The notes: a model not told the origin generated them from the letters alone. Numbered from the stretch's first letter, positions 43,047-51,282 are shown. The stretch: DNA of 64,000 nucleotides from Symbiodinium natans (GCA_905221605.1 CAJNDS010001824.1:605048-669047); one strand, 5' to 3'. Made by a program: numbers and translations.

Positions 43047-45761
43047 ATGGACATGATGCGGCGTCGCTCTGAGCCTGGACTGTCGCCAACGGCCAATGAA
43101 GCCGAAGGAAATCGTGGTGGTGGGGGTGAAGATCGACAACAAATGGTACAAGCGCTGACAGATGGTAGGGAGGTTGCAATGATACAACCAACGCCTCAGG
43201 TGGAAAACGAAGTGGTTCCGGTTCAAGCAGCAAATCCTTTCTGGAGCGAGCGGGCTCAAGAAGAAATGAGACTTAGGCAATCAAGGCCGGCAAGTCTTCC
43301 TGCGAGCGGAGGGGATAGAAGTGGTGAAGGTACGAGGAGGCCACCTTCGCTGCAAGATCTTTTGGGTCAGGAACCTGCACCTGTTGAGAGACCATCGTCA
43401 GGCTTAATGGGCCAAATGGAACGAGGTACTATTGGTGGAGTGCAAGCCGACGAAGAACTCATTCCTGATGTTAGTGGTGAAGAGCAAACTGAAGATATGG
43501 CGGTGGTGAAGCGTGCGCTGAAAGAGTTGCTTGTGCAAACAAAGGAGCTGGGGAACAGGTTGCATCGGGTGGAGGAGAAAAGCTATACCTCTGCTGCATC
43601 TGGGTCAGCTTCAAGGGCACGGAGCTCTGGAGTGGTGGACGCAAACACGGCATATCCTCTAGGAATGACTCCAGAGAAGCAGTACCTGCCAGGACAAGTT
43701 TTCTACACGGATGGTATGGGTGGTTTTTGGACTGTGTTGCCTGATGGGACATGGCTGCCTATTGAGGGCTACGACCTGCCAAAGGGTTGTGATCTTCAAT
43801 CCTTGCCTGGGTCCAGGAAGGGGGATGTTCAAGTGGAGGATGAAAAAGAAGTGCCAATGATGCATGTAGCTGAAGGGAAGAAACCCTCCAGATTGCCTCC
43901 ATTGAATTACCCCACGGGAGGTCCTGCAAGTGGTGGATATGCAAGTGGACCACCTGGTTTAACACATGTTCCGATTACTTCCGTGCCGTCAGGTGTTGAT
44001 GGTTCTGCCGCACCTGTGGGGAACCAGCCCGGTTTTGTTTCAGCTCGGGAAACTGCAACGCAAGAGAACTCAGCAGGATCGGGTGGATATACAATGGTGG
44101 ATGATGTTCCGTATCGGTGGAAAATGGTCGCTGGGAAGTTGGAATTAGAAAAGGTTCCGCTCACAGCTGTTGCGCCCGGTATAGGACATGGACTACCTCA
44201 AGGGCCTGGTGGTAGGGTCAGTTTACCTCCTGGAGCAGTGGTGCCACGTGGTATGCCAATCACTGGTGATAGTTCTGGAACCGAACGTCCGGAGGCTCTC
44301 GGGAAGCATGTGATGAGCCTTCCAACTTTGGCAGACTACACACCAAGCAATCCGACGGCACTGGGTGATTGGATCGCAATGATCGAACCAATGTTGTCTT
44401 CACTGACAGATACAGGAAGAGTGTGGTGGCAATGCGTCTACTCAAAGGCATATCAAGCGTATGCCAAATGGTTGAGTGTTTCTCCGCTGGAAAGGTTGGG
44501 CATCAAGGCTGAGCTGGAAGGGCTCAAAGTGGTTCAAACTGTGCATGTTTTGTTGGAGCAGAGAGCGGTGTCTTTGCTGCTACAGGCGATCCCGGAGAGA
44601 TTGAAGACCGAGATCGTTTCCACTCGAATGTTGGGGTCAGTGATGATATTTTACAAATTGCTGACGGTCTACCAACCAGGTGGAGCAAATGAGCGCAGCA
44701 CAATGTTGAACTTCTTGGTGCAACCATCTCCAGCAACCTCGATCTCAGAGGCCATAAAGGGAGTGCGTCAATGGGCGCAATGGCGTTTCCGATTGAGGGA
44801 GTTGAGAGCGGCTGAGCCGGACGCTACCTTGCTTATCAAGGGATTGGATGGTTTGTCATCCGCGTTGCTGGCGAAACACCCTACGGTTCATTTCAGAGTG
44901 GCATCCTTTCGGGAGAAATTGGGGGTGGACTACTCGCCGACCTCTGAAACTGCGACAAAACTAGCTGAAATGTTACAGGCAGAGTTTGAACTGCTATTGC
45001 ATAGTGCTGGTGAACAAGAGGTGAAGCAGGACTCGGACGCCAAGAAAAGGGCCAGGTTAAACAAGGCCCAAAAGGGAACTGGTGACGAGACAGAGGAGGG
45101 TGACAAAGGCAAAGGGAAAGGAAAAAGGTACAGCGGAGATGGTGAACGTCCTTTCTGTTGGATATATGGGAAGACCGATGCGGGGTGCAAGTTCGGATCC
45201 CGCTGCAAATTTCGCCATGACAAAGACTCCCTTGAACGAGGAAGATGTTTTGAGTGTGGGGCCGTTGGCCATCTGCAGCCGCAATGTCCATATAAGGATG
45301 GTGCAAGTTCCAATGTGGACTCAAATCCTGAGAGGAGTAGATCTAAAGGGAATTCTCCCAAAGGGGGAAAGGGCGGCAAAGGTGCGAAATGGGGAAATGC
45401 CAAAAAGGCAGAGGTAGCTGAAGGGGGAGATGAGACGGCTAATGCGGGATTGGATAAAGGTTCTGCAAGTCCCTCATCGCCATCAACGGCCAATCAGGTC
45501 CTTGTTGAAGCGTTAGAGGTGCTGAAATCTATGAAGCTGTCATCAGAACAGTCGGCATCAAGACGGGGATCCCAGTATTCGAATGTTATGTGGCTCTGGG
45601 CTGCTTCAGCAGGAAGGGAGAGTGGCGTTGGTGGATACAGCTGCTACGCATCTTGTGCGGACGCTTTTTCCATGGGAATGTTTACCAGACACTACTGTTA
45701 TGGTGCAAAGCGCGCTTGGTGGTGTGACAATGAGGATTACAGAGAAAGGGACGTTGATTAG
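43047..45761 (+). CDS. gag: Gag polyprotein with CCCH and CCHC zinc fingers
   Basis: 904 residues from an ATG in a GCCATGG context; the same frame is open a little upstream (from 43017) but without an ATG. The N-terminal half is Gly/Pro-rich; the capsid-like helical part lies at roughly residues 430-650. Then a CCCH finger (CX9CX5CX3H, starting at PFCWIYG, 45151-45220) is followed by a CCHC zinc knuckle (CFECGAVGHLQPQC, 45247-45288) for RNA binding. It overlaps the pol frame, which lies at +1 and is open from 45535. The tail after about 45585 is likely out of frame relative to the functional product. Confidence 0.88.
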   Translation: MDMMRRRSEPGLSPTANEAEGNRGGGGEDRQQMVQALTDGREVAMIQPTPQVENEVVPVQAANPFWSERAQEEMRLRQSRPASLPASGGDRSGEGTRRPPSLQDLLGQEPAPVERPSSGLMGQMERGTIGGVQADEELIPDVSGEEQTEDMAVVKRALKELLVQTKELGNRLHRVEEKSYTSAASGSASRARSSGVVDANTAYPLGMTPEKQYLPGQVFYTDGMGGFWTVLPDGTWLPIEGYDLPKGCDLQSLPGSRKGDVQVEDEKEVPMMHVAEGKKPSRLPPLNYPTGGPASGGYASGPPGLTHVPITSVPSGVDGSAAPVGNQPGFVSARETATQENSAGSGGYTMVDDVPYRWKMVAGKLELEKVPLTAVAPGIGHGLPQGPGGRVSLPPGAVVPRGMPITGDSSGTERPEALGKHVMSLPTLADYTPSNPTALGDWIAMIEPMLSSLTDTGRVWWQCVYSKAYQAYAKWLSVSPLERLGIKAELEGLKVVQTVHVLLEQRAVSLLLQAIPERLKTEIVSTRMLGSVMIFYKLLTVYQPGGANERSTMLNFLVQPSPATSISEAIKGVRQWAQWRFRLRELRAAEPDATLLIKGLDGLSSALLAKHPTVHFRVASFREKLGVDYSPTSETATKLAEMLQAEFELLLHSAGEQEVKQDSDAKKRARLNKAQKGTGDETEEGDKGKGKGKRYSGDGERPFCWIYGKTDAGCKFGSRCKFRHDKDSLERGRCFECGAVGHLQPQCPYKDGASSNVDSNPERSRSKGNSPKGGKGGKGAKWGNAKKAEVAEGGDETANAGLDKGSASPSSPSTANQVLVEALEVLKSMKLSSEQSASRRGSQYSNVMWLWAASAGRESGVGGYSCYASCADAFSMGMFTRHYCYGAKRAWWCDNEDYRERDVD

Positions 45762-48700
45762 GGAAGACAATGGGCCCCTGATTATCCCTCTCTGGTTGAT
45801 TTTGGAGTTTGGGGCGAACCTCACTGTGATCAATGGGATGTGTCACGTGGGTGCAAAATCTTCGCTGGACCAGCTCTTGTGGTTTGAACATGGCTGTTTG
45901 GTTATGGATTACAAAACAGCTGAAAAAATGGTTTTGCATGCTGAAAGGCAGCGTGTATCTTGGTCCCATTCTCAATGGAGGAATGGAAGGGCGGACTGTG
46001 GAGTCGGTTCGTCGGATGCCACGTTGTTGCCGAAGCAGGGAGAAGGCCGAGGAGTATGCGTTCTACATGTGGCCAGGGTTTCTGACACCAATGAGTGTTC
46101 GGGAATGGGCATGTTGGACTCGGGAGCATCACATCCTCTCAGATCACTTCGTCCTGGTGAACAGCTTCCGCAGCAAAAGGTGTTGGTGTCTTTAGCTGTT
46201 GGATCTCGGGAGATGTGTATTACCCCAGGTGGGACCCTGGTAACTCCTGAAATGGTAGATCCACTAGTGCCAATTGGCAAAGCGAGCGCCTTGGTTGGTC
46301 TCAGAGTTCAGTGGCGTGGTGGCAAGTGCACAGCCTCACATCCTGTTCTGGGGGAACTTCGCGTTCGTGATCTGAATCGGGGGGCAAAATCTTCGCTGGA
46401 CCAGCTCTTGTGGTTTGAACATGGCTGTTTGGTTATGGATTACAAAACAGCTGAAAAAATGGTTTTGCATGCTGAAGGGCAGCGTGTATCTTGGTCCCAT
46501 TCTCAATGGAGGAATGGAAGGGCGGACTGTGGAGTCGGTTCGTCGGATGCCACGTTGTTGCCGAAGCAGGGAGAAGGCCGAGGAGTATGCGTTCTACATG
46601 TGGCCAGGGTTTCTGACACCAATGAGTGTTCGGGAATGGGCATGTTGGACTCGGGAGCATCACATCCTCTCAGATCACTTCGTCCTGGAGAACAGCTTCC
46701 GCAGCAAAAGGTGTTGGTGTCTTTAGCTGTTGGATCTCGGGAGATGTGTATTACCCCAGGTGGGACCCTGGTAACTCCTGAAATGGTAGATCCACTAGTG
46801 CCAATTGGCAAAGCGAGCGCCTTGGTTGGTCTCAGAGTTCAGTGGCGTGGTGGCAAGTGCACAGCCTCACATCCTGTTCTGGGGGAACTTCGCGTTCGTG
46901 ATCTGAATGGGTGCCCTTGTTTAGAAAAGGAGGTGGCGCTTCAGATCATTGATGAAATGGATTGGTGCTCCCCAAAGCAAGCTTTGAAGGTGGCACGTAT
47001 GGTTCAAGGGTGTCCGAATACGGACAACGAGGTGGCTGTAAAAACGTCGTTGCAAAGCGCAGCGCGGACAGCGTCAGCGAATGAGGAGGAGTTCGTCCAG
47101 GCATGCTGGCGATTTCTTCGGTGGTATTATGGGGATATACCAGAAAATATGCTGATGGAGCTGTTGCCGCGTGGAGATATTGCGGCGTTGCCTTTCAACC
47201 GTCATAAAAGGAGACGGCTGGCACGAGCAAAAAGGGTGGTGGTACACCTATTTTCGGGAAAACAAAAATGGCATTTTCCCAGTCGGGATGTGGAGGTACT
47301 GGAGCTGGATTTGACAAAAGGTGGTGACCTACATAATTCGAGCGTCTGGAAGTATCTTCTGCATCTGGCGGCTGAAGGAAAGGTGGTTGCTGTGGTTGGA
47401 GGACCTCCATGCAGGACAGTGTCAAGGTTGAGAGGTGAAGACGGTGGTCCACCTGTATTGCGCCGGCGCTGTGGGCCTGAGCGTTTGGGATTAAAGAGTC
47501 TTCCTTGGCCACATCAAGAATTAGCCCAAAAGGATGGTGTTTTACTTCTGAAGATGCTTTTCCTATATGACGTGGCGGTGCATTCAAGGTGTGGAACTGC
47601 TGAAGTCATCAATGGAAGTTCTGTCTTCTTTGGCATGGAAAGCCCTGGGGACCCTGAACTCATAGGGAAAGATTTCTCTCAGAACGGCAAAACGGTCTTG
47701 AGTGCTGAGGATCTGGTGGATGGTTCTCAGGAAGGGCTCTCAAGTCCTACCTTCTGGAGTTGGCCAGAGGTGAAAAGCAATTGTGAGCGTTATGGAATGT
47801 ACGCTGCAAACTTTGATCAAGGAGCATTGGGACATGCTCTGGTGAAACCTACGACTTTCCTGGTGTCTGATATGGAACTATGGGAATCGTTGGAACAGGT
47901 TCGCGTGGTTGTTCCGTGGTCGGCAACATTCGCTTCTACCCTGGAAGAGCGTATTGGACAATCCTCTATATGGGCGCGATGGGCGTTTGGATTGGTTAAA
48001 AGAATACGTCACAGGTTGGCACAATGGTTGCATGAGAGCGATGCTGAACGGGAAGCTATGGTGTTAAAAAAAGAAGAACGAGAAGGGACGTTACGGAGGT
48101 TGACGACTGAGGAGCGAGCTTTCCGTGACCATTGCCTAAGGGGGCATATTCCTTTCAGACGTGATTGTCAAATCTGTGTGTCTGCCGCTGGAAAAGAGCG
48201 TCGCCATTTGAGGCGAAAGCATGGGGATGCTTACACTTTATCATTGGACTTAGCGGGTCCATACAAGTGTTCGAAGGATGCTCACCAGCAGAAGCCACGA
48301 CACGCTGTTATTGGTGTGTATCAATTTCCAATGTTGGATCCCAATGTGGGTCGCCCTCCAGAAAAGGAGGAAGATGCGGATGAGGTGGAAGATCACGTGG
48401 CAGATGAAGGTGCTGGTGTTGGAGAATGGTTAGGCGATGCAGTCGCGAACTTCGAGGAGGAAGGCTCTGCACCGGTGGAACCTGCGCCAGTTCTGGAGGC
48501 GGAGGTGTTGAAAATTCAAGCTTCTGAGAAATCCTGGAAGGAACTGAAGGACCACTTGACCCAACCTGTCCGTATGATCAACTTCGTTATGGTGGAGCCG
48601 ATTGTGGATAAACAGCAAACAACTGTTTTGTCGGCAGTTCAAAGGATGATGGTGCGCTTGCAGAGATATGGGTATCCGGTGTTGAGAATCCACTCAGATC

Positions 48701-50652
48701 GAGCGGGGGAGTTTGTCAATGCACGCTTCCGGTCCTTTTGTGAAACTCGTCTGATATATAGGACCACTGGTGATCCTGGAGTCCCGCAAACAAATGGGCG
48801 CGCTGAAGCATGTGTGGGTTTATTCAAACGTGGTGTCAGGTCGCTCTTAAAGGAGGCGCGACTCGGGCCGGCGTACTGGGCACTGGCTGCTCGCCATTGG
48901 TCAATGTTACGGTGGCAGAAAGCTGAAAGGGAGTTGGGGTTAAATCCTAAAGCATTGCTTCCTTTTGGTGCTCAGATTCAAGTCAAACGTCGTCCGTGGG
49001 AGTTGCTGGGTCCGGATGGAACAAAGAAAGGTCGGCAATGGGTCGATCGTACGCAGCCTGCGCTTCTTTTGGGTCCATGCGATGACCTACCTGGTGGTTA
49101 TTGGGTGGAAGCTCAAGGGACTGCAAAAGATCCGGATGAACTGGTGTTATTTCCCTGCACTACGATTTTTTCCAATATAAAGGAACCGCCTGAATTGGAG
49201 CTGGAAGGGGTGGTAGAAGAACAGGAGCCTTCTCCTCCAGAGCATCGTCTCAAGGGGAAAAAACCGGCGCTTCGGTTTGCTGATGAGGAAGGACCTCCTT
49301 TACCTCCGCCTCGCGATCCTCCAGTTCGCCATCGGTTGATGGAGAAAAGCCCGGCCTCTTCACTGCGTGGTCATGTGGGCTCCTTGCGCTTGCTTCGCAA
49401 GCGGGGGGAGAGTCCGCCCTTAGAAATTTTCGAGGATGACATGCAGGGTCTGGGGGAGCTGGAAGAAAATGCAGATGTTGAGGACAATGTTCCTGGTGAT
49501 GAGTATTGGCCGACTTGCTGTTCTCCTCATGAAAATGCTTATTTGGTCTGCAAAAGTGAGACTGCTGGGGATGGAACACAGTTGGAAAAAGAAGAGCAAA
49601 AAGCCAAGTCAATGTATGAAAGGTCTATGTATGATTACGTGGACTGTGAGGAGCTTTTGGAAGGGATTGTATACCCAAAGAGGGTGAATCGAAGAGGTGG
49701 TATCAACAATTGGTGTACAAGTACGCGAGCTCTGGTGTTGGGCCACTATACTCATGGCGGAGTGTGTGGTATCACAAAAGAGACTCATCGAAGACCATGG
49801 CTATGTCGTTATTTGGCATCATTCGTGAGGCACCACAATCCTGAAGCCAAATTTTCTGCTCTTCAGATCTCGTGCAATGCTCCGGTGTCATTGCATAGGG
49901 ATAGTCACAATGAAAAGCATTGCTGCAATTATGTGTGTGGCTTTGGTGACTATAAAGATGGTCAGCTGTGGGTTGAGGATGAAAAGGTTTTAGAGGAAGG
50001 AGCTGAAGTGGTGGAGCAATCCTATGGGAAGAAAGTCTTACCTGGAAAATTGGTGGATATCCACTGGAACTTCATGTCGTTCTTTCCGAGAAAACTGCAT
50101 GGTCCTATGCCTTGGAAAGGGAACAGGGTATCCTTGACAGGGTACACACCTGTTTTTATGGAGCGTTTGAGCTACAAGGATAGGTGCTATCTTCTCCAAT
50201 GCAAGTTTCCTCTTCCGGAACCACAAGCTGAAGAAGGTGAAAAAAGGAAGTGGTTAAAAATGACGTTGAGAGAGACCTCGCTGGACGACCTTGCAGAGGA
50301 AGTCGACTACGCTGTGTTCGAAGCGCATCAATGGGCTCTAGAAGAGCATTTGAGTATTCGACGCCTAATTGCTGAACAGGAATGTTGCATTTTGGACGAG
50401 TTCCATGGATCGGCCAATGAGTCGAATGAGAAAAAGGATCAGAGACTAGAGAATGGCTGGTTAAAGCAAAAAGGGCTGAGGAACAGCTCTCGAAGTTTTT
50501 GGTCAAAGCAGCTCAAGTTCAGCAAATGGTACAAGAAAATACCGCGCTTGAGGCAGCAGAGGAGGTTGAGTTCCTGCAAACAAAAACAATCCCTACACAA
50601 GAAGCCATGCAAGAGCTGGAAAAGTGGAGGGAATCATTGTCGGACGAGGTGA
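45535..50652 (+). CDS. pol: Pol polyprotein, first part: protease to dioxygenase-like domain
   Basis: Open from 45535 (first ATG 45583), at +1 to gag. It contains in order three protease-like units, a C5-methyltransferase-like domain, the integrase and a TET/JBP-like domain. The frame is meaningful up to about 50430; beyond that the sense continues in the other frame (50430-51146), so the last 70 or so codons to 50652 are noise after a single-base indel in an A run. Translation needs either +1 frameshifting from gag or, if the overlap is itself a lesion, a single original ORF as in most copia elements. Confidence 0.88.
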   Translation, partial: SCHQNSRHQDGDPSIRMLCGSGLLQQEGRVALVDTAATHLVRTLFPWECLPDTTVMVQSALGGVTMRITEKGTLIREDNGPLIIPLWLILEFGANLTVINGMCHVGAKSSLDQLLWFEHGCLVMDYKTAEKMVLHAERQRVSWSHSQWRNGRADCGVGSSDATLLPKQGEGRGVCVLHVARVSDTNECSGMGMLDSGASHPLRSLRPGEQLPQQKVLVSLAVGSREMCITPGGTLVTPEMVDPLVPIGKASALVGLRVQWRGGKCTASHPVLGELRVRDLNRGAKSSLDQLLWFEHGCLVMDYKTAEKMVLHAEGQRVSWSHSQWRNGRADCGVGSSDATLLPKQGEGRGVCVLHVARVSDTNECSGMGMLDSGASHPLRSLRPGEQLPQQKVLVSLAVGSREMCITPGGTLVTPEMVDPLVPIGKASALVGLRVQWRGGKCTASHPVLGELRVRDLNGCPCLEKEVALQIIDEMDWCSPKQALKVARMVQGCPNTDNEVAVKTSLQSAARTASANEEEFVQACWRFLRWYYGDIPENMLMELLPRGDIAALPFNRHKRRRLARAKRVVVHLFSGKQKWHFPSRDVEVLELDLTKGGDLHNSSVWKYLLHLAAEGKVVAVVGGPPCRTVSRLRGEDGGPPVLRRRCGPERLGLKSLPWPHQELAQKDGVLLLKMLFLYDVAVHSRCGTAEVINGSSVFFGMESPGDPELIGKDFSQNGKTVLSAEDLVDGSQEGLSSPTFWSWPEVKSNCERYGMYAANFDQGALGHALVKPTTFLVSDMELWESLEQVRVVVPWSATFASTLEERIGQSSIWARWAFGLVKRIRHRLAQWLHESDAEREAMVLKKEEREGTLRRLTTEERAFRDHCLRGHIPFRRDCQICVSAAGKERRHLRRKHGDAYTLSLDLAGPYKCSKDAHQQKPRHAVIGVYQFPMLDPNVGRPPEKEEDADEVEDHVADEGAGVGEWLGDAVANFEEEGSAPVEPAPVLEAEVLKIQASEKSWKELKDHLTQPVRMINFVMVEPIVDKQQTTVLSAVQRMMVRLQRYGYPVLRIHSDRAGEFVNARFRSFCETRLIYRTTGDPGVPQTNGRAEACVGLFKRGVRSLLKEARLGPAYWALAARHWSMLRWQKAERELGLNPKALLPFGAQIQVKRRPWELLGPDGTKKGRQWVDRTQPALLLGPCDDLPGGYWVEAQGTAKDPDELVLFPCTTIFSNIKEPPELELEGVVEEQEPSPPEHRLKGKKPALRFADEEGPPLPPPRDPPVRHRLMEKSPASSLRGHVGSLRLLRKRGESPPLEIFEDDMQGLGELEENADVEDNVPGDEYWPTCCSPHENAYLVCKSETAGDGTQLEKEEQKAKSMYERSMYDYVDCEELLEGIVYPKRVNRRGGINNWCTSTRALVLGHYTHGGVCGITKETHRRPWLCRYLASFVRHHNPEAKFSALQISCNAPVSLHRDSHNEKHCCNYVCGFGDYKDGQLWVEDEKVLEEGAEVVEQSYGKKVLPGKLVDIHWNFMSFFPRKLHGPMPWKGNRVSLTGYTPVFMERLSYKDRCYLLQCKFPLPEPQAEEGEKRKWLKMTLRETSLDDLAEEVDYAVFEAHQWALEEHLSIRRLIAEQECCILDEFHGSANESNEKKDQRLENGWLKQKGLRNSSRSFWSKQLKFSKWYKKIPRLRQQRRLSSCKQKQSLHKKPCKSWKSGGNHCRTR
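45616..45852 (+). CDS. pol: Protease-like unit 1 (DTAA instead of DSGA)
   Basis: Reads VALVDTAATHLVR and then a beta-rich stretch (MVQSALGGVTMRITEKGTLI) that parallels units 2 and 3. The Asp is encoded at 45634-45636. The glycine of the retropepsin D-S/T-G motif is Ala here, so this unit may be structural rather than catalytic. Confidence 0.6.
45853..46383 (+). CDS. pol: Protease unit 2, first copy of a 531-bp in-frame tandem duplication
   Basis: Carries GMLDSGASHPLRSL with the catalytic-type Asp at 46117-46119, followed by LVSLAVGSREMCITPGGTLV. The next 531 bases repeat it with only a few substitutions, keeping the frame (177 codons). Confidence 0.85.
46384..46914 (+). CDS. pol: Protease unit 3, second copy of the 531-bp duplication
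   Basis: The same DSGASHPLR motif, Asp at 46648-46650. Differences from the first copy include A to G in the AEGQRVSW segment (AERQRVSW in copy 1) and T to A in the PGEQLPQQ segment (silent). The junction reads ...RDLNRGAKSS in copy 1 and ...RDLNGCPCLE in copy 2. Confidence 0.85.
47230..47890 (+). CDS. pol: C5-cytosine DNA methyltransferase-like domain within Pol
   Basis: SAM-dependent methyltransferase fold that in C5 enzymes transfers a methyl group to cytosine. Seen: VVVHLFSGKQKW (motif I type, 47236-47271), VLELDLTKGGDL (acidic strand 2), VVGGPPCRTVSRLR with the PPC catalytic-type Cys at 47410-47412, FFGMESPGDPE (ESP where ENV/ENP is usual), and DQGALGHALVKPTTF (GxxxxKPT near the end, as in several phage-type C5 enzymes). 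It sits between protease and integrase. Captured C5 methyltransferases have been reported in dinoflagellate retrotransposons. Motif VIII (QxRxR) was not found, so activity is uncertain. Confidence 0.65.
48130..48920 (+). CDS. pol: Integrase domain (zinc-binding HHCC and DD35E core)
   Basis: Inserts the cDNA into host DNA. Zinc site HCLRGHIPFRRDCQIC at 48130-48177 (H-x4-H-x6-C-x2-C). Core: SLDLAGPY (Asp at 48247-48249), HSDRAGEF (Asp at 48697-48699) and QTNGRAEA (Glu at 48805-48807); the last two are separated by exactly 35 residues. The gap between the first two Asp residues is about 149 residues, over twice normal, because of a very acidic insertion (48340-48540). Confidence 0.92.
49735..50172 (+). 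CDS. pol: TET/JBP-like 2-oxoglutarate/Fe(II) dioxygenase-like domain within Pol
   Basis: The fold hydroxylates substrates using Fe(II) and 2-oxoglutarate; TET and JBP enzymes act on methylcytosine and thymine in DNA. Seen: LQISCNAPVSLHRDSHN with the HxD iron ligands (H at 49894-49896, D at 49900-49902) and an Asn typical of TET/JBP, then KDGQLWVED, FFPRKLHGP with the distal His (50098-50100), and NRVSLTGYTP with the Arg-x-Ser that binds 2-oxoglutarate (Arg at 50125-50127, nine residues after the His). Spacing and strand pattern fit the double-stranded beta-helix. An AlkB-like or prolyl-hydroxylase-like member is the main alternative. Confidence 0.65.
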
Positions 50653-51146
50653 CGTCTTTGGTGAAAGAGTTGGAGGTGGTGGAACCAACAACTCAAGAAA
50701 AGCTGGACAAATTGGCGGAAGAGCCTAATGCACCGGTGATTGAGTACGTTCCCAGTCTGGTGGTGTTTACCCGGAAGCAGGGGACAGGGAGGCGACGTGC
50801 CCGTATCTGTGCATGTGGAAACTTTATTTCGTCAACGGCAGCTACAGAATATGAAGGGCCGAGGTCCCTCAGTCGTCACTCGCTGCACGCTCCTGGTTTA
50901 GATTCAACTACATTCAGGTGTCAAGTGAGGCACGCAGCATATATGGTGTGGATCATCGCTGGCTTAGACATTTCCAAAGCTTTTCTGACGGCGCCGATGA
51001 ATAGGGCGCAAAGAGAAGGGCGTCTGGTGGTGGTGCAGCCCCCAAGGGCGGCGGTGAAATTGGGTCTTTGCACAAAGGAGGAGCGGTGGATTGTGAGAAA
51101 TGCCTTGTACGGTTTGGCTGAGAGTCCGAACAGTTTTATCAGGTAA
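50430..51146 (+). CDS. pol: Reverse transcriptase, N-terminal half (different frame)
   Basis: Coiled linker (EEQLSKFLVKAAQVQQMVQE) followed by copia RT: VPSLVVFTRKQGTGRRRAR, AGLDISKAFLTAPM with the first catalytic Asp, and RNALYGLAESPNSF. It stops at a TAA at 51144. It is out of frame with the upstream pol ORF; the switch lies near the A run at 50430-50436. Confidence 0.85.
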   Translation, partial: EKGSETREWLVKAKRAEEQLSKFLVKAAQVQQMVQENTALEAAEEVEFLQTKTIPTQEAMQELEKWRESLSDEVTSLVKELEVVEPTTQEKLDKLAEEPNAPVIEYVPSLVVFTRKQGTGRRRARICACGNFISSTAATEYEGPRSLSRHSLHAPGLDSTTFRCQVRHAAYMVWIIAGLDISKAFLTAPMNRAQREGRLVVVQPPRAAVKLGLCTKEERWIVRNALYGLAESPNSFIR

Positions 51147-51282
51147 AGCGAATGATTAGAGGAATCGGGGACGCGTTGTCTTCGACCTATTCTCAAACTT
51201 TAAATGGGTAAGATCCACAGTGGTTACTTGATTGAACTTCTGGGATAAATGAAAACTTTAAGTGGGCCGTTTTTGGTAAGCA
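51147..51282 (+). other. About 136-bp interruption in the RT coding region
   Basis: Between ...SPNSFI and ...ELAMRDEPNV lies sequence with stops in the expected frame. It begins CAG followed by GTAAAG and ends near GGTAAGCAG, so it looks like an intron or small insertion, though no splice choice that I tried keeps the frame exactly. Confidence 0.55.
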
